Assembly (NCBI RefSeq): GCF_016428975.1
Contig: NZ_JAELTT010000043.1
Coordinates: 1-37,732 of the forward strand
Direction of reading: 5' to 3'
Source: Dyella sp. ASV21
GTDB lineage: Bacteria > Pseudomonadota > Gammaproteobacteria > Xanthomonadales > Rhodanobacteraceae
DNA: 37,732 nucleotides
The first letter of the stretch is position 1. The number at the start of each line of letters is the position of its first letter. The translations under genes and the position numbers were made by a program. Shown in pieces: positions 8,267 to 17,700 of the stretch. The notes under the pieces are model-generated. The model did no database searches, was not told the origin of the DNA, and saw nothing but the letters and a program-made list of their open reading frames with translations.

Positions 8267-9663
8267 CGGGCGCCACGCCCGAACAGCACCACTTCCACGG
8301 TCTGGATCAGGATGAGCAGATCCAGCAGAAGGTTGTGGTTCTTCACGTAGAACAGGTCGTACTTGAGCTTCTCGGCGGCCTCTTCGACGGTGGCGCCATA
8401 GGGGTAGCTCAACTGTGCCCAGCCGGCGAGGCCGGGTTTGAGGCAGTGGCGCAGGCTGTAGTAACGGATCTGCGATTCCAGATTGTGGACGAACTGCGGA
8501 CGCTCGGGTCGTGGCCCGACGATGCTCATGTCGCCCTTGAGCACGTTCCACAACTGGGGCAGTTCATCCACTCGAAGCTTGCGGCTGATGCGGCCCACGC
8601 GTGTCACGCGATCGTCGTTCTTGCTGGCCCAGCGCGCAATGCCGTCGCGCTCGGCGTCGGTGCGCATGCTGCGGAATTTCAACAGCATGAAGGTACAGCC
8701 GTGCGCGCCCACGCGCTCCTGGCGATACAGGATGGGTTGGCCGGGACCGGATTCCAGCCGGATCGCCAGCACCTCCAGCAGCATCAGCGGCCAGCACAGC
8801 AGCAAGAGCATGGAGGCGGCCACTAGGTCGAAGCAGCGCTTGCTCAGTTGGCGCAGCGGTGTGCCGTTGAAGCCGCCCGAGAACACCAGCCATGAAGGAT
8901 CGAGCACGGTCAGTTGCAGGCGCCCCGATTCGCGCTCGAAGAACGAGGTGAGATCGGTGATGGTGGTGCCTTGCTGACGGCATTCCAGCAGGTCGTCCAT
9001 GGGCAGATGGCCGCGACGGTCGTCCACGCCCACGACCACTTCGTCGATCTGTTCCCGCTGAACATAGGCGCACAGGGGCAGGTTGGTACGAATCAGGTGC
9101 TCGGGCGGAACCACCACGGTTTCGCTGGCATGCGGGATATAACCCACTACCGAAAACCCGCGCCGGTCGGTGCGGCGACGCATCTGGAAATGGATCTGCG
9201 CGGCACGCGTGCCCGCGCCGAGGATCAGCACGCGGCGCTTGAGCGCTTCCACCTCCACCAGTTGCAGGAAGAAGATGCGGCAGCCCATGACAAGCACGAA
9301 CCCCAGCGCAAGCGCGATCGCCAGCACACCGCGGCCCACGTACGCCTGCGGCACGATGTAGTAGCCGATCACCAGCAGCACGCCACCCAGCACAAAGGCC
9401 ACCGCCTGGCGCGCCAGCAACCCAAAGCGGGTCATGCGCATATGCGCCTGGTATTGGCCCAGAGCCACCATGCCGATGACGATCACGGTGGCGAAAACCA
9501 GCGCGCGCTCCGGCAGGTGATGCGTGAATTCAGCAAGCCCTTCCGCATCGCGAAAGTAGCGAGCGTAGGTGGCCACGCACAGGGAGGCCGCGAGTAAAAG
9601 CAACTCGCACAGTCCCAGCAGCATGAGCCAACGAACGGATTGCCGACGGAGAAAACGAAGCAT
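8263..9663 (-). CDS. Undecaprenyl-phosphate sugar phosphotransferase (XrtA/PEP-CTERM exopolysaccharide type)
   Basis: 466 residues, the usual length for the polyprenyl glycosylphosphotransferase family. Four to five membrane helices occupy residues 10-150, followed by a nucleotide-binding-like soluble domain (VLILGAGTRAAQIHF near 170) and a C-terminal bacterial sugar transferase domain that begins with its own membrane helix (KRCFDLVAAS near 275). Diagnostic motifs are LYRQERVG, FMLLKFRSMR, LRVDELPQLWNVLKG, MSIVGPRPERPQFV and the terminal KPGLAGWAQ. The enzyme transfers a sugar-1-phosphate from a UDP-sugar to undecaprenyl phosphate, starting assembly of an exopolysaccharide repeat unit at the inner membrane. 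AGGGGG lies 6 bases before the ATG. The sugar-nucleotide genes upstream at 12387-14691 are on the same strand and could supply its pathway. Confidence 0.9.
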   Translation of the reverse strand: MLRFLRRQSVRWLMLLGLCELLLLAASLCVATYARYFRDAEGLAEFTHHLPERALVFATVIVIGMVALGQYQAHMRMTRFGLLARQAVAFVLGGVLLVIGYYIVPQAYVGRGVLAIALALGFVLVMGCRIFFLQLVEVEALKRRVLILGAGTRAAQIHFQMRRRTDRRGFSVVGYIPHASETVVVPPEHLIRTNLPLCAYVQREQIDEVVVGVDDRRGHLPMDDLLECRQQGTTITDLTSFFERESGRLQLTVLDPSWLVFSGGFNGTPLRQLSKRCFDLVAASMLLLLCWPLMLLEVLAIRLESGPGQPILYRQERVGAHGCTFMLLKFRSMRTDAERDGIARWASKNDDRVTRVGRISRKLRVDELPQLWNVLKGDMSIVGPRPERPQFVHNLESQIRYYSLRHCLKPGLAGWAQLSYPYGATVEEAAEKLKYDLFYVKNHNLLLDLLILIQTVEVVLFGRGAR

Positions 9664-9779
9664 CCGATCCCCCTAACCCCAAGTAGTAGCAATGTCCCTT
9701 TACTGGTTAGGAGGCTATCGCGAGGCTTGCGAGGGTGTCGATGCAACTTAGGTAAGACGGCGTGGCTGCCGTTCGGCTG

Positions 9780-9802
9780 TCTCAGGGGTGTTACACCTGA
9801 GA
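9780..9802. terminator. Possible hairpin after the phosphopantetheinyl transferase gene
   Basis: TCTCAGG at 9780-9786 pairs with CCTGAGA at 9796-9802 around a 9-base loop, 8 bases beyond the stop codon of the phosphopantetheinyl transferase gene. No T-run follows on either strand, so an intrinsic terminator is uncertain. Confidence 0.3.
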
Positions 9803-9809
9803 CGCCCGA

Positions 9810-10592
9810 CTATGCGGTGTCGGGTGGCAAGCGGTCCGATGGCGTAGGCAAGCGATGCACGACGACGTGCTGGATGGCGGCCGGCGCGGCCAGCGCGCCG
9901 GTCAACCCGGTGGGCAGTGCGAGAGGATGGATCAGGCAGGCGTATGCGTCGACCGCCGAAAGAGGCGGCGCGATCAGGCGACCGGGGTCGGCGGCAATGC
10001 CGGTGGGTGCCTCGCGCAGGCCTATGCCGAATGCCTTCAGCAATGCCTCCTTGCGTGTCCACAGGGCGAGCAGGGCCGCATCGCGCTCGTCTTCGGCGAG
10101 CGCTTCGATCGCCCGTGCCTCGTGTGGCGTGCATAGCACGCTGACCAGCGAGTACAGGCCCTGACGAGGTGGCGCCTGTTCGATGTCGACGCCGACGCAG
10201 GCGGCGCGGGCCAGCGCGATGGCTATGTGCGTGCCGCTATGGCTGAGGCTGGTGGCATAGCCGATGCCGGGGAGCTGCGGTTGTCCGCTGGCGGATATCA
10301 CCAGGCCCACCGAACGTACGTCCCGTGCCAACGCCATGGCGATGGCCAGGCGCCAGAACGCGTGGGCTAGTACATAGGTGTCGCGGTGTTCGGCCAGCCT
10401 GAAACGGCCGGCACGCTGTTGTTCCAGCGGGCTGAGCAGATGCAGTGCTGCCTCTTGATGTAGGCGCCACGGCACGGCGTCGAACACCAGCACATGCGCG
10501 TGCGCATCCTCGATGGTGCCTGCGCGTGTGGCGTGGAGCGCGTGCTCCGCCGCTTCGCGAAACGAGGTAATGGAGAGGGTTTGGACCGACAT
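9810..10592 (-). CDS. 4'-phosphopantetheinyl transferase, Sfp type
   Basis: 260 residues. The enzyme moves the phosphopantetheine arm from coenzyme A to the carrier-domain serine of NRPS/PKS or fatty-acid proteins. The family motifs are complete: SLSHSG near 115-120, VGVDIE (Asp136, Glu138, Mg2+ ligands), and WTRKEALLKAFG at 178-189 with the catalytic-site Lys and Glu. Length and spacing match the Sfp/EntD-like family rather than the short AcpS type. It begins 14 bases after the GMC oxidoreductase stop and is probably cotranscribed with it. The nearest carrier domains are Ser745 and Ser1753 of the NRPS-PKS at the left edge, which makes that protein the likely client. The substrate choice is inferred from context. 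Confidence 0.92.
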   Translation of the reverse strand: MSVQTLSITSFREAAEHALHATRAGTIEDAHAHVLVFDAVPWRLHQEAALHLLSPLEQQRAGRFRLAEHRDTYVLAHAFWRLAIAMALARDVRSVGLVISASGQPQLPGIGYATSLSHSGTHIAIALARAACVGVDIEQAPPRQGLYSLVSVLCTPHEARAIEALAEDERDAALLALWTRKEALLKAFGIGLREAPTGIAADPGRLIAPPLSAVDAYACLIHPLALPTGLTGALAAPAAIQHVVVHRLPTPSDRLPPDTA

Positions 10593-10606
10593 GGCGGGAG
10601 CCTGGC

Positions 10607-12280
10607 TTACAGCAAACCCGTAGTGGCGCAGGCGGTGAGCACGCCCCGTAGTTCATCGGCCAGGCGCAGGCTGAGCGCGGCAATGGTAAAGGTGGGGAAG
10701 GCCCAGCCGCCCGTGGGAAATACCGAGCTGCCGGCGATATGCAGGTTGTCCATCCCGTGCACTTTGCAATGACGGTCGACGACGCCGTTCTTTGGGTCGT
10801 CGGACATGCGGGTGGTGCCCATGTGGTGCGCGGTGCCATGCACCTGGGGCACGCTGCGCGCATCTTGCTCGAGCCAGGGTTCGAGCTGGAAGTGGCCGTT
10901 GCAGGCGCGCGCCAGTTCGTGGCCCGCCATGGTGGCTGCGCTGCGGTACGTGTAGCGATCCAGTGGCGTGAGTTGCCAGTCCACGCGCACCTTGGGTTGA
11001 CCCAGGGCATCCAGCGTATCGCCCAGGGTGATGCGGCTGTCGGGGTTAGGGGCTTGTTCGAAAAAGCCGACCAGTTCGATATGGCTGCTTGGCACCGCCG
11101 GGCGATCGGTGAGCTTGTGCACGGCCGCGCGGGCGATGTCACCGACACCGAGGCCGAGCTTGAGTGCGGTGCGACTCAGGCTGGTCGGCGCACCCACCGT
11201 TTCCGCGGCGGGGCCATTGCGCATGGCCGCGCACAGGCGCGCCTCCAGCGTGGTGCTTTCGTCCAGCACCGAACGGCGCAAGGCCGAGCGCAATTCGCGC
11301 AGCGCGCGAATGCCGCGCGGCAGGGGGCCCTCCACCCCGAACGGATGCACGCGACCGTTGAGCACGCGATGACGGCGCTGGTAGTGGTGCGAGATGCCTA
11401 TCTCGGGAAAGGCGGGTAGTTGGTTCTTGCGGTAGTGCCGCTCGTAAGGCCGCGTCACCCGATGCGGCGCATCGGTGGTGAGCGTGCCGAGCTTGCCGCT
11501 TGGATGATCCATGAAATAGCGCCCAACCATATCGTGCTGGTTGCCCAGCCCGTGTGGCACGACCGAACGCGACAGCAGCAACAGGCGCGCGTTCTCGATG
11601 CCACCGCAGGCCAGCACGTACTGGCGGGCACGGATACAGCCGCGTCGACCGTCCAGGGTGCCGATGTGCGCGATGCGCACGGCGTCGCCCGCGGGCGTGG
11701 CTTCCAGCTCCAGCAGATTGGCGTGCAGCAGCACGTCGATATTGGGTGCCCGTTCCAGCGCGTGCCGATAGGCGTCACCAAACAGCAGCGGGCTTTTGGC
11801 GAAAATAGGGTTGATCAGCTTGCCGTCATCGAACACGATCGGCGGCCTGGGCGTGGGCCCGGCGAAGCTGCCGTCGCCGAAATCGTGTGCTTGGATGCCG
11901 CAATAGTGGCGGGCGCGTGCGTAGTAGGGCTCCAGTTCGGCAAAGCCGATCGGCCAGCCGCTATGCGGCACCCAATCGCGCGGCGAGAGATCGTAGTCGC
12001 TGAGCGGGATACAGCCGCCGCCCCACAGATTGCAGCTGCCGCCGAACACGCGCATGCGTGAACTGCCGGAATCGAATGGTACGGGTCCGACCGAACTGCC
12101 TTCGTAGAGTGCCTGGCTACGTTGCTCGCCGGCCAGGCCGCCGCTTTCCAGCAGGCAGACGCGAACCGATGTACCGATAAAGGCCTGCGCGATGGCGATA
12201 CCGGCGGCACCGGCTCCGATCACGCACAGGTCCGCTTCCTTTTCGGCCGGATATGCGCCACTCAAGTAATCGATGATCAC
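10607..12280 (-). CDS. GMC-family FAD-dependent oxidoreductase
   Basis: 557 residues from a GTG at 12280, with AGGGGA about 7 bases upstream. The N-terminus carries the FAD-binding Rossmann motif (VIGAGAAGIAIAQAF, residues 20-34, then LLESGG). Further GMC features are ACGGIENARLLLLS near 225 and the C-terminal signature HHMGTTRMSDDP followed by VHGMDNLHIAGSSVFPTGG and PTFTIAALSLRLAD, typical of the GMC_oxred_C domain. The family oxidises sugars, alcohols and polyols with FAD. No signal peptide is evident, so the protein is probably cytoplasmic. It sits between the UDP-uronic-acid genes and the phosphopantetheinyl transferase, which suggests oxidation of a sugar or of the peptide-polyketide product. 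The substrate is not determinable here. Confidence 0.88.
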   Translation of the reverse strand: MIIDYLSGAYPAEKEADLCVIGAGAAGIAIAQAFIGTSVRVCLLESGGLAGEQRSQALYEGSSVGPVPFDSGSSRMRVFGGSCNLWGGGCIPLSDYDLSPRDWVPHSGWPIGFAELEPYYARARHYCGIQAHDFGDGSFAGPTPRPPIVFDDGKLINPIFAKSPLLFGDAYRHALERAPNIDVLLHANLLELEATPAGDAVRIAHIGTLDGRRGCIRARQYVLACGGIENARLLLLSRSVVPHGLGNQHDMVGRYFMDHPSGKLGTLTTDAPHRVTRPYERHYRKNQLPAFPEIGISHHYQRRHRVLNGRVHPFGVEGPLPRGIRALRELRSALRRSVLDESTTLEARLCAAMRNGPAAETVGAPTSLSRTALKLGLGVGDIARAAVHKLTDRPAVPSSHIELVGFFEQAPNPDSRITLGDTLDALGQPKVRVDWQLTPLDRYTYRSAATMAGHELARACNGHFQLEPWLEQDARSVPQVHGTAHHMGTTRMSDDPKNGVVDRHCKVHGMDNLHIAGSSVFPTGGWAFPTFTIAALSLRLADELRGVLTACATTGLL

Positions 12281-12386
12281 GCCATTCCCCTAGGAGACCC
12301 ACACGTCCATTGCGTCATGGTGTTGCATCTGCGGATCCGGTCGATGCGGATCAGGTGCGTCTGCGGGGTGGCTGGCCTTGGCTGCT

Positions 12387-13397
12387 CTACACGCCGTAGT
12401 ACGCGCGGTACCAGCGTACAAAGTTGTCGACACCGGTTTCTACCGACACCTGCGGCCTATAGCCAACGGTCTGTATCAGGTCCGTTACATCCGCTTCGGT
12501 ATCCGGCACGTCGCCGGGCTGCAGGGGCAGTAGCTCCATGATCGCCTTGCGGCCCAGGCATTGCTCCAGCACCTCGATATAGCGCAGCAGCTCGACCGGG
12601 CGCTCGTTGCCGATGTTGAACAGGCGATAAGGCGCCACGCCGCTGGATGCCGGATCAGGCAGGTTGCTGTCCCAGTGCGTATCGATGGGCGGCACTTTAT
12701 CCAGCGTGCGGATCACGCCTTCAACGATGTCGTCGACGTAGGTGAAGCTGCGCTTGTGGCGCCCGTGGTTGAACACGCGGATCGGCTCGCCCGCAAGGAT
12801 GGCGCGGGTGAACAGGAACAGGGCCATGTCCGGCCGGCCCCAGGGACCGTACACGGTGAAGAAGCGCAGGCCGGTGCAGGGGATGCCATACAGGTGCGCA
12901 TAGCTGTGCGCCATCTGCTCGTTGGCTTTCTTGGTGGCGGCGTAGAGCGTGAGCGGATGTTCGGCCGATTTATGCTCGGAGAACGGCATCGCCGTATTGG
13001 CGCCATACACCGAGCTGGTGGAGGCGAACACGAGGTGTTCGGCGCCGTTATGACGGCAGCCTTCCAGTACGTGCAGGAAGCCGGTGATGTTGCTGGTGGT
13101 GTAGGCGTGGGGGTTCTCGGCCGCGTAACGCACACCGGCCTGCGCAGCCAGGTGCACCACGCGCTGCGGGCGGTGATGGGCGAACAACTGCTCGATTGCC
13201 TGGCGATCGGCAAGATCGGCATGCACATGGGTGTAGCCGGGGCGGTCGGTAAGGCGGGCGAGACGTGCCTTCTTGAGGTTTACGTCGTAATAGTCGTTGA
13301 GGTTATCGAGGCCAACCACCTCGTCGCCGCGTGCCAGCAGGCGTTCGGCGACATGCGAGCCGATGAAGCCAGCAGTACCCGTTACCAACACTTTCAT
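12387..13397 (-). CDS. NAD-dependent sugar-nucleotide 4-epimerase, UDP-glucuronate 4-epimerase type
   Basis: 336 residues from the ATG at 13397; the open frame extends upstream but the first 46 codons overlap the dehydrogenase gene. It is an extended short-chain dehydrogenase: the NAD-binding [10 protein letters not shown] is at residues 6-15, and the catalytic tetrad includes STSSVYG and YAATK (Tyr152, Lys156). [17 protein letters not shown] near 30 is the hallmark of the CapI/UDP-glucuronate 4-epimerase branch, as is [16 protein letters not shown]. The reaction inverts C4 of a UDP-hexuronic acid. It starts 16 bases after the TviB-like dehydrogenase and would act on its product, supplying a uronic acid for polysaccharide synthesis. 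Whether it prefers the N-acetylated or the plain uronic acid is open. Confidence 0.9.
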   Translation of the reverse strand: MKVLVTGTAGFIGSHVAERLLARGDEVVGLDNLNDYYDVNLKKARLARLTDRPGYTHVHADLADRQAIEQLFAHHRPQRVVHLAAQAGVRYAAENPHAYTTSNITGFLHVLEGCRHNGAEHLVFASTSSVYGANTAMPFSEHKSAEHPLTLYAATKKANEQMAHSYAHLYGIPCTGLRFFTVYGPWGRPDMALFLFTRAILAGEPIRVFNHGRHKRSFTYVDDIVEGVIRTLDKVPPIDTHWDSNLPDPASSGVAPYRLFNIGNERPVELLRYIEVLEQCLGRKAIMELLPLQPGDVPDTEADVTDLIQTVGYRPQVSVETGVDNFVRWYRAYYGV

Positions 13398-13413
13398 GAT
13401 GCGTTCCTGAAAA

Positions 13414-14691
<1,278 letters not shown>

Positions 14692-14813
14692 GCCGGATCC
14701 CGCTGTCTGGTGTGGTGGGCATGGCGCCGGCCAGCAGGTTATCCGATGGATGCCCCGGATGGATCGAGCGTGCCTTGCCCTTGCGCTTCACAGGCTTCGT
14801 GCCTGCCGAAGAT

Positions 14814-14837
14814 GCCGATGCAATGCATCGCATCGGC
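14814..14837. repeat. Inverted repeat in the tviB-side leader
   Basis: GCCGATGC at 14814-14821 and GCATCGGC at 14830-14837 are perfect 8-base complements around an 8-base spacer, about 120 bases upstream of the tviB-like start. It may be an operator or a leader hairpin; no T-run follows. Confidence 0.45.
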
Positions 14838-14925
14838 GGCGCAAGGCTAGCAGGGTCACGTCGCTTTTCCGCTAGGCCAGAGGTTGCTTGCCGGATGGTG
14901 GATGCAATGAACGTGACGAGCTTGG

Positions 14926-14957
14926 CCCTTGTGCACGGCATGGATGCAGCACAAGGG
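14926..14957. repeat. Inverted repeat between the divergent genes
   Basis: CCCTTGTGC at 14926-14934 and GCACAAGGG at 14949-14957 are perfect 9-base complements around a 14-base spacer. The position between divergent genes suits a regulator-binding site, but I do not recognise a known operator. Confidence 0.45.
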
Positions 14958-15049
14958 ATGCATGCGTCCGCGAGGCGCGTGCGGAGTGGGAGCGTGCGTG
15001 GTCGCCGGTGTGGGTGACGGCTGACCGTCGCGCAGGGAATTACGCGCAA

Positions 15050-15068
15050 GATATTGCGAATCATTCTC
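15050..15068 (+). promoter_or_regulatory. Fur box
   Basis: The 19 bases GATATTGCGAATCATTCTC match the classical Fur consensus at 15 of 19 positions, counted by eye. The box lies across the -35 hexamer and spacer of the promoter at 15054-15082, so iron-loaded Fur would block RNA polymerase and repress the downstream receptor when iron is plentiful. Confidence 0.8.
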
Positions 15069-15082
15069 AATACGGTTATCGT
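15054..15082 (+). promoter_or_regulatory. Sigma-70 promoter of the TonB receptor gene
   Basis: TTGCGA (15054-15059) and TATCGT (15077-15082) are separated by 17 bases. This places transcription start near 15090 and leaves a leader of about 125 bases. The overlap with the Fur box supports the call. Confidence 0.65.
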
Positions 15083-15213
15083 GTGTCCATCGGCCCGGTT
15101 GGAGGCAATGCCTCGCCGCCGCCGATCTATATCGTTCCCTTTTCACCCCCCTGCAGGCCCCTGGTTGCCCGATTGGACGGCAGGCCGGCGCGTGTCTGCG
15201 CGAAGGACCGAGC

Positions 15214-17502
15214 ATGACTAGCAAAGCGATAGTGTCTTCGTCGGCCAAGCCCCCCATTCGCCTGATGGCGAGCGCGCTGGGCCTGGCTTTCGCCTCCACC
15301 GCCTCAGCGGCTGCCGAATTCGCGGAGATGTCCGCGAGCCCGCAGGATGCGAAGACGCTCGATGGCGTGAAGGTGCACTCCACCGTAGTCAATACGACCT
15401 CTCCCAAGTTCACCGCGCCGCTGCTGGATACGCCGCGCTCGGTCACTGTGATTCCGCAGGAGATCATCCAGCAGACCGCGGCCAGCTCCTTGCTGGATGT
15501 GCTGCGCCAGGTGCCGGGCATTACCTTTGGCGCAGGCGAGGGCGGCAACCCCAATGGCGATCGTCCGATCATCCGTGGCTTCGATTCGGAAAGCTCGATC
15601 TTCATCGACGGTATTCGCAGCTCCGGCTCGCAGTCACGCGAGCTGTTCGATATCGACCAGGTCGAGGTGCTGAAAGGCCCCAGTTCCGCCTTCAATGGCC
15701 GTGGCAGCGTGGGCGGTAGCGTCAATCTGGTCACCAAGGCGCCCAAGGCGGAGAACTTCGTGCGCGGCACGGCGGGCCTGGGCACCGACAGCTACTACCG
15801 CGGAATGGTGGATTGGAACCAGCAGGTGGGTGCCGATAGTGCGGTGCGCCTCAATGTCATGGGCCACCGCAATGACGTGCCGGGGCGCCATGGCCCGGAT
15901 ATGTCGCGTTGGGGCATCGCGCCGTCGGTCACTTTTGGTTTGCATGCCGCCACCAGCGTGACGCTGAGCTACTACCACCTGCAAAGCGATGACACGCCGG
16001 ACAGCGGCATCCCCTATAACAACCCCTTTGCCGCCACCAGTCCGAACGCCAGGCTCAACGGCGATGGCCGTCCGTATTCGGTGCCGCGCGGCACGTACTA
16101 CGGCTGGTTGGATCGCGACTACCAGAAGCAGGGCAACGACATCGGATCGATCCTGGTCAAGCACGATTTCGGCAATGGTTGGTTGCTGCGCAACACCACG
16201 CTCTATGGTCGCTCGACCAACGACTACATCTGGACCCAGCCGGACGACAGTCAGGGCAATTTCCTGGTGAATGGTGGCATCTGGCGCCGGAACAACAATC
16301 GCGACAGCAGCACCACCAACCTCACCAACCAGACCGATCTTACGGGTGAGTTCGAAACCGGTTCGCTCAAGCACAGCGTTGCCGCAGGCATCGAGCTGAG
16401 CAGCGAGAAGACCCAGCGCACCAGCTACCTGGTGGACCCTGCCAAGAACGCAGCCGACACTCATAACGCCGGTTCCATCGTCAATGGCGCCTGCAGCAGC
16501 AAGTACGGCATCGGTGCGCCGTCGGGTTACTGGTGCACGGATGCGCGCCATCCGACCCCGAACGACCCGTTCTATGGCGCCATCATCGGCGGCCAGAATC
16601 CCACCCGTGTCGTTACCGATACGCGATCGGCCTGGGCGTTCGATACGGTGAGCTTCAACCCGCAGTGGTCGGTGAACGGTGGTGTGCGCTTTGACAGTTT
16701 CCGTACCAAATCGACGGCAACGACTACCAGCACAGGGGCGATCACGCGCATCGGCAACGATGCCGACTTCTGGAACTATCAGTTGGGCGTGGTCTACAAG
16801 CCGGCGCAAAACGGCAGCGTCTACCTCTCCTGGGGCACCTCGTCCAACCCGCCGGGCGTGGATGCGGGCGATGGCGCGGATGGTCTTGCCATGACCAATG
16901 CCGACCTGCAGCCCGAGCGCAGTCGCAATCTGGAGCTGGGCACCAAGTGGGACGTGCTGGACTCACGGCTGATGCTCACCGCGGCTGTGTTCCGTACGGA
17001 AAAGACGAATGCACGCGTGGCTACCGGTGGTCGCGGTAGCCCGCAGATCAATGCCGGCAAGCAGCGCGTGGATGGCGTGGAGTTGGGCTTCAGTGGACAG
17101 GTCACCGAACGCTGGAGCGTGTACGGCGGTTACACCTACCTCGACAGCGAGCTGGTGAAGACCGGCCCGGGCGGTGCGGCCAGCCTGGGCAATCAGTTCC
17201 CCAATACACCCAAGAACAGTTTCACCCTGTGGACCAGCGTGGCCATTACATCGCGCTGGTCGGTGGGCGGCGGTGCGTACTACCAGGACAAGGTCTACGG
17301 CGATACCGCCAACACCAAGTGGGTGCCTGCGTACACGCGCTTCGATGCAATGGCCTCGTACCAGGTGAATCCGCGCCTCACACTGCAGCTCAACGTGCAG
17401 AACCTCACCAACAAATATTACTTCGACAAGGCGTACGCCTCGCACTATGCGTCAGTGGCGCCGGGGCGGGTCGGCATGCTCACGGCCAACTTCAGTTTCT
17501 GA
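15214..17502 (+). CDS. piuA: TonB-dependent siderophore receptor, Fiu/PiuA type
   Basis: 762 residues. Residues 1-33 form a signal peptide (basic start, GLAFASTASA). The plug domain covers about 60-190: DTPRSVTVIPQEII, LLDVLRQVPGI, RGFDSESSIFIDGIR, IDQVEVLKGPSSAFNGRG, GGSVNLVTKAP. The rest is a 22-strand-type barrel, including LQPERSRNLELGTKWDVLDSRLMLTAAVFRT, LNVQNLTNKYYF and a terminal aromatic (NFSF) recognised by the barrel assembly machinery. The sequence follows E. coli Fiu region by region, so iron-catecholate siderophores or their breakdown products are the expected ligands. There is no N-terminal signalling extension. A Fur box and promoter precede it; a terminator hairpin and then piuC follow. 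The receptor class is firm, the exact ligand is inferred. Confidence 0.92.
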   Translation: MTSKAIVSSSAKPPIRLMASALGLAFASTASAAAEFAEMSASPQDAKTLDGVKVHSTVVNTTSPKFTAPLLDTPRSVTVIPQEIIQQTAASSLLDVLRQVPGITFGAGEGGNPNGDRPIIRGFDSESSIFIDGIRSSGSQSRELFDIDQVEVLKGPSSAFNGRGSVGGSVNLVTKAPKAENFVRGTAGLGTDSYYRGMVDWNQQVGADSAVRLNVMGHRNDVPGRHGPDMSRWGIAPSVTFGLHAATSVTLSYYHLQSDDTPDSGIPYNNPFAATSPNARLNGDGRPYSVPRGTYYGWLDRDYQKQGNDIGSILVKHDFGNGWLLRNTTLYGRSTNDYIWTQPDDSQGNFLVNGGIWRRNNNRDSSTTNLTNQTDLTGEFETGSLKHSVAAGIELSSEKTQRTSYLVDPAKNAADTHNAGSIVNGACSSKYGIGAPSGYWCTDARHPTPNDPFYGAIIGGQNPTRVVTDTRSAWAFDTVSFNPQWSVNGGVRFDSFRTKSTATTTSTGAITRIGNDADFWNYQLGVVYKPAQNGSVYLSWGTSSNPPGVDAGDGADGLAMTNADLQPERSRNLELGTKWDVLDSRLMLTAAVFRTEKTNARVATGGRGSPQINAGKQRVDGVELGFSGQVTERWSVYGGYTYLDSELVKTGPGGAASLGNQFPNTPKNSFTLWTSVAITSRWSVGGGAYYQDKVYGDTANTKWVPAYTRFDAMASYQVNPRLTLQLNVQNLTNKYYFDKAYASHYASVAPGRVGMLTANFSF

Positions 17503-17514
17503 TAGGTTCGCCCA

Positions 17515-17540
17515 CGGGCCGCGCATCACGCGGCCCGTTT
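17515..17540 (+). terminator. Hairpin terminator after the TonB receptor gene
   Basis: CGGGCCGCG (17515-17523) and CGCGGCCCG (17529-17537) form a perfect 9-base-pair stem with loop CATCA, followed by a short TTT. The short T-run may allow read-through into piuC. Confidence 0.65.
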
Positions 17541-17700
17541 GCTCAGCGCCAGCTCAAGCGCTCCGTGTGACTCATGCCGGATGCGGTTTGCGCGCCACTA
17601 TGGATGGCGCGCGAGTGGTCCAGGTTCGGGACATGATCCGGCCTGGTCACCAAAGGAAGGGCGCGGAGGTCGAAACGCGGGCTCTCAAGAAGGAATCGCC

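Larger units (their letters stand above)
14692..15213. other. 522-base intergenic region between divergent tviB-like and TonB-receptor genes
   Basis: No convincing gene is present; short open frames here lack ribosome sites. The right half contains the Fur box and promoter for the TonB receptor (15050-15082) and a leader of about 125 bases. The left half contains two inverted repeats (14814-14837 and 14926-14957) on the tviB side. The receptor ATG at 15214 has AAGGA upstream (GAAGGACCGAGC). No clear minus-strand promoter was found by eye. Confidence 0.6.
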
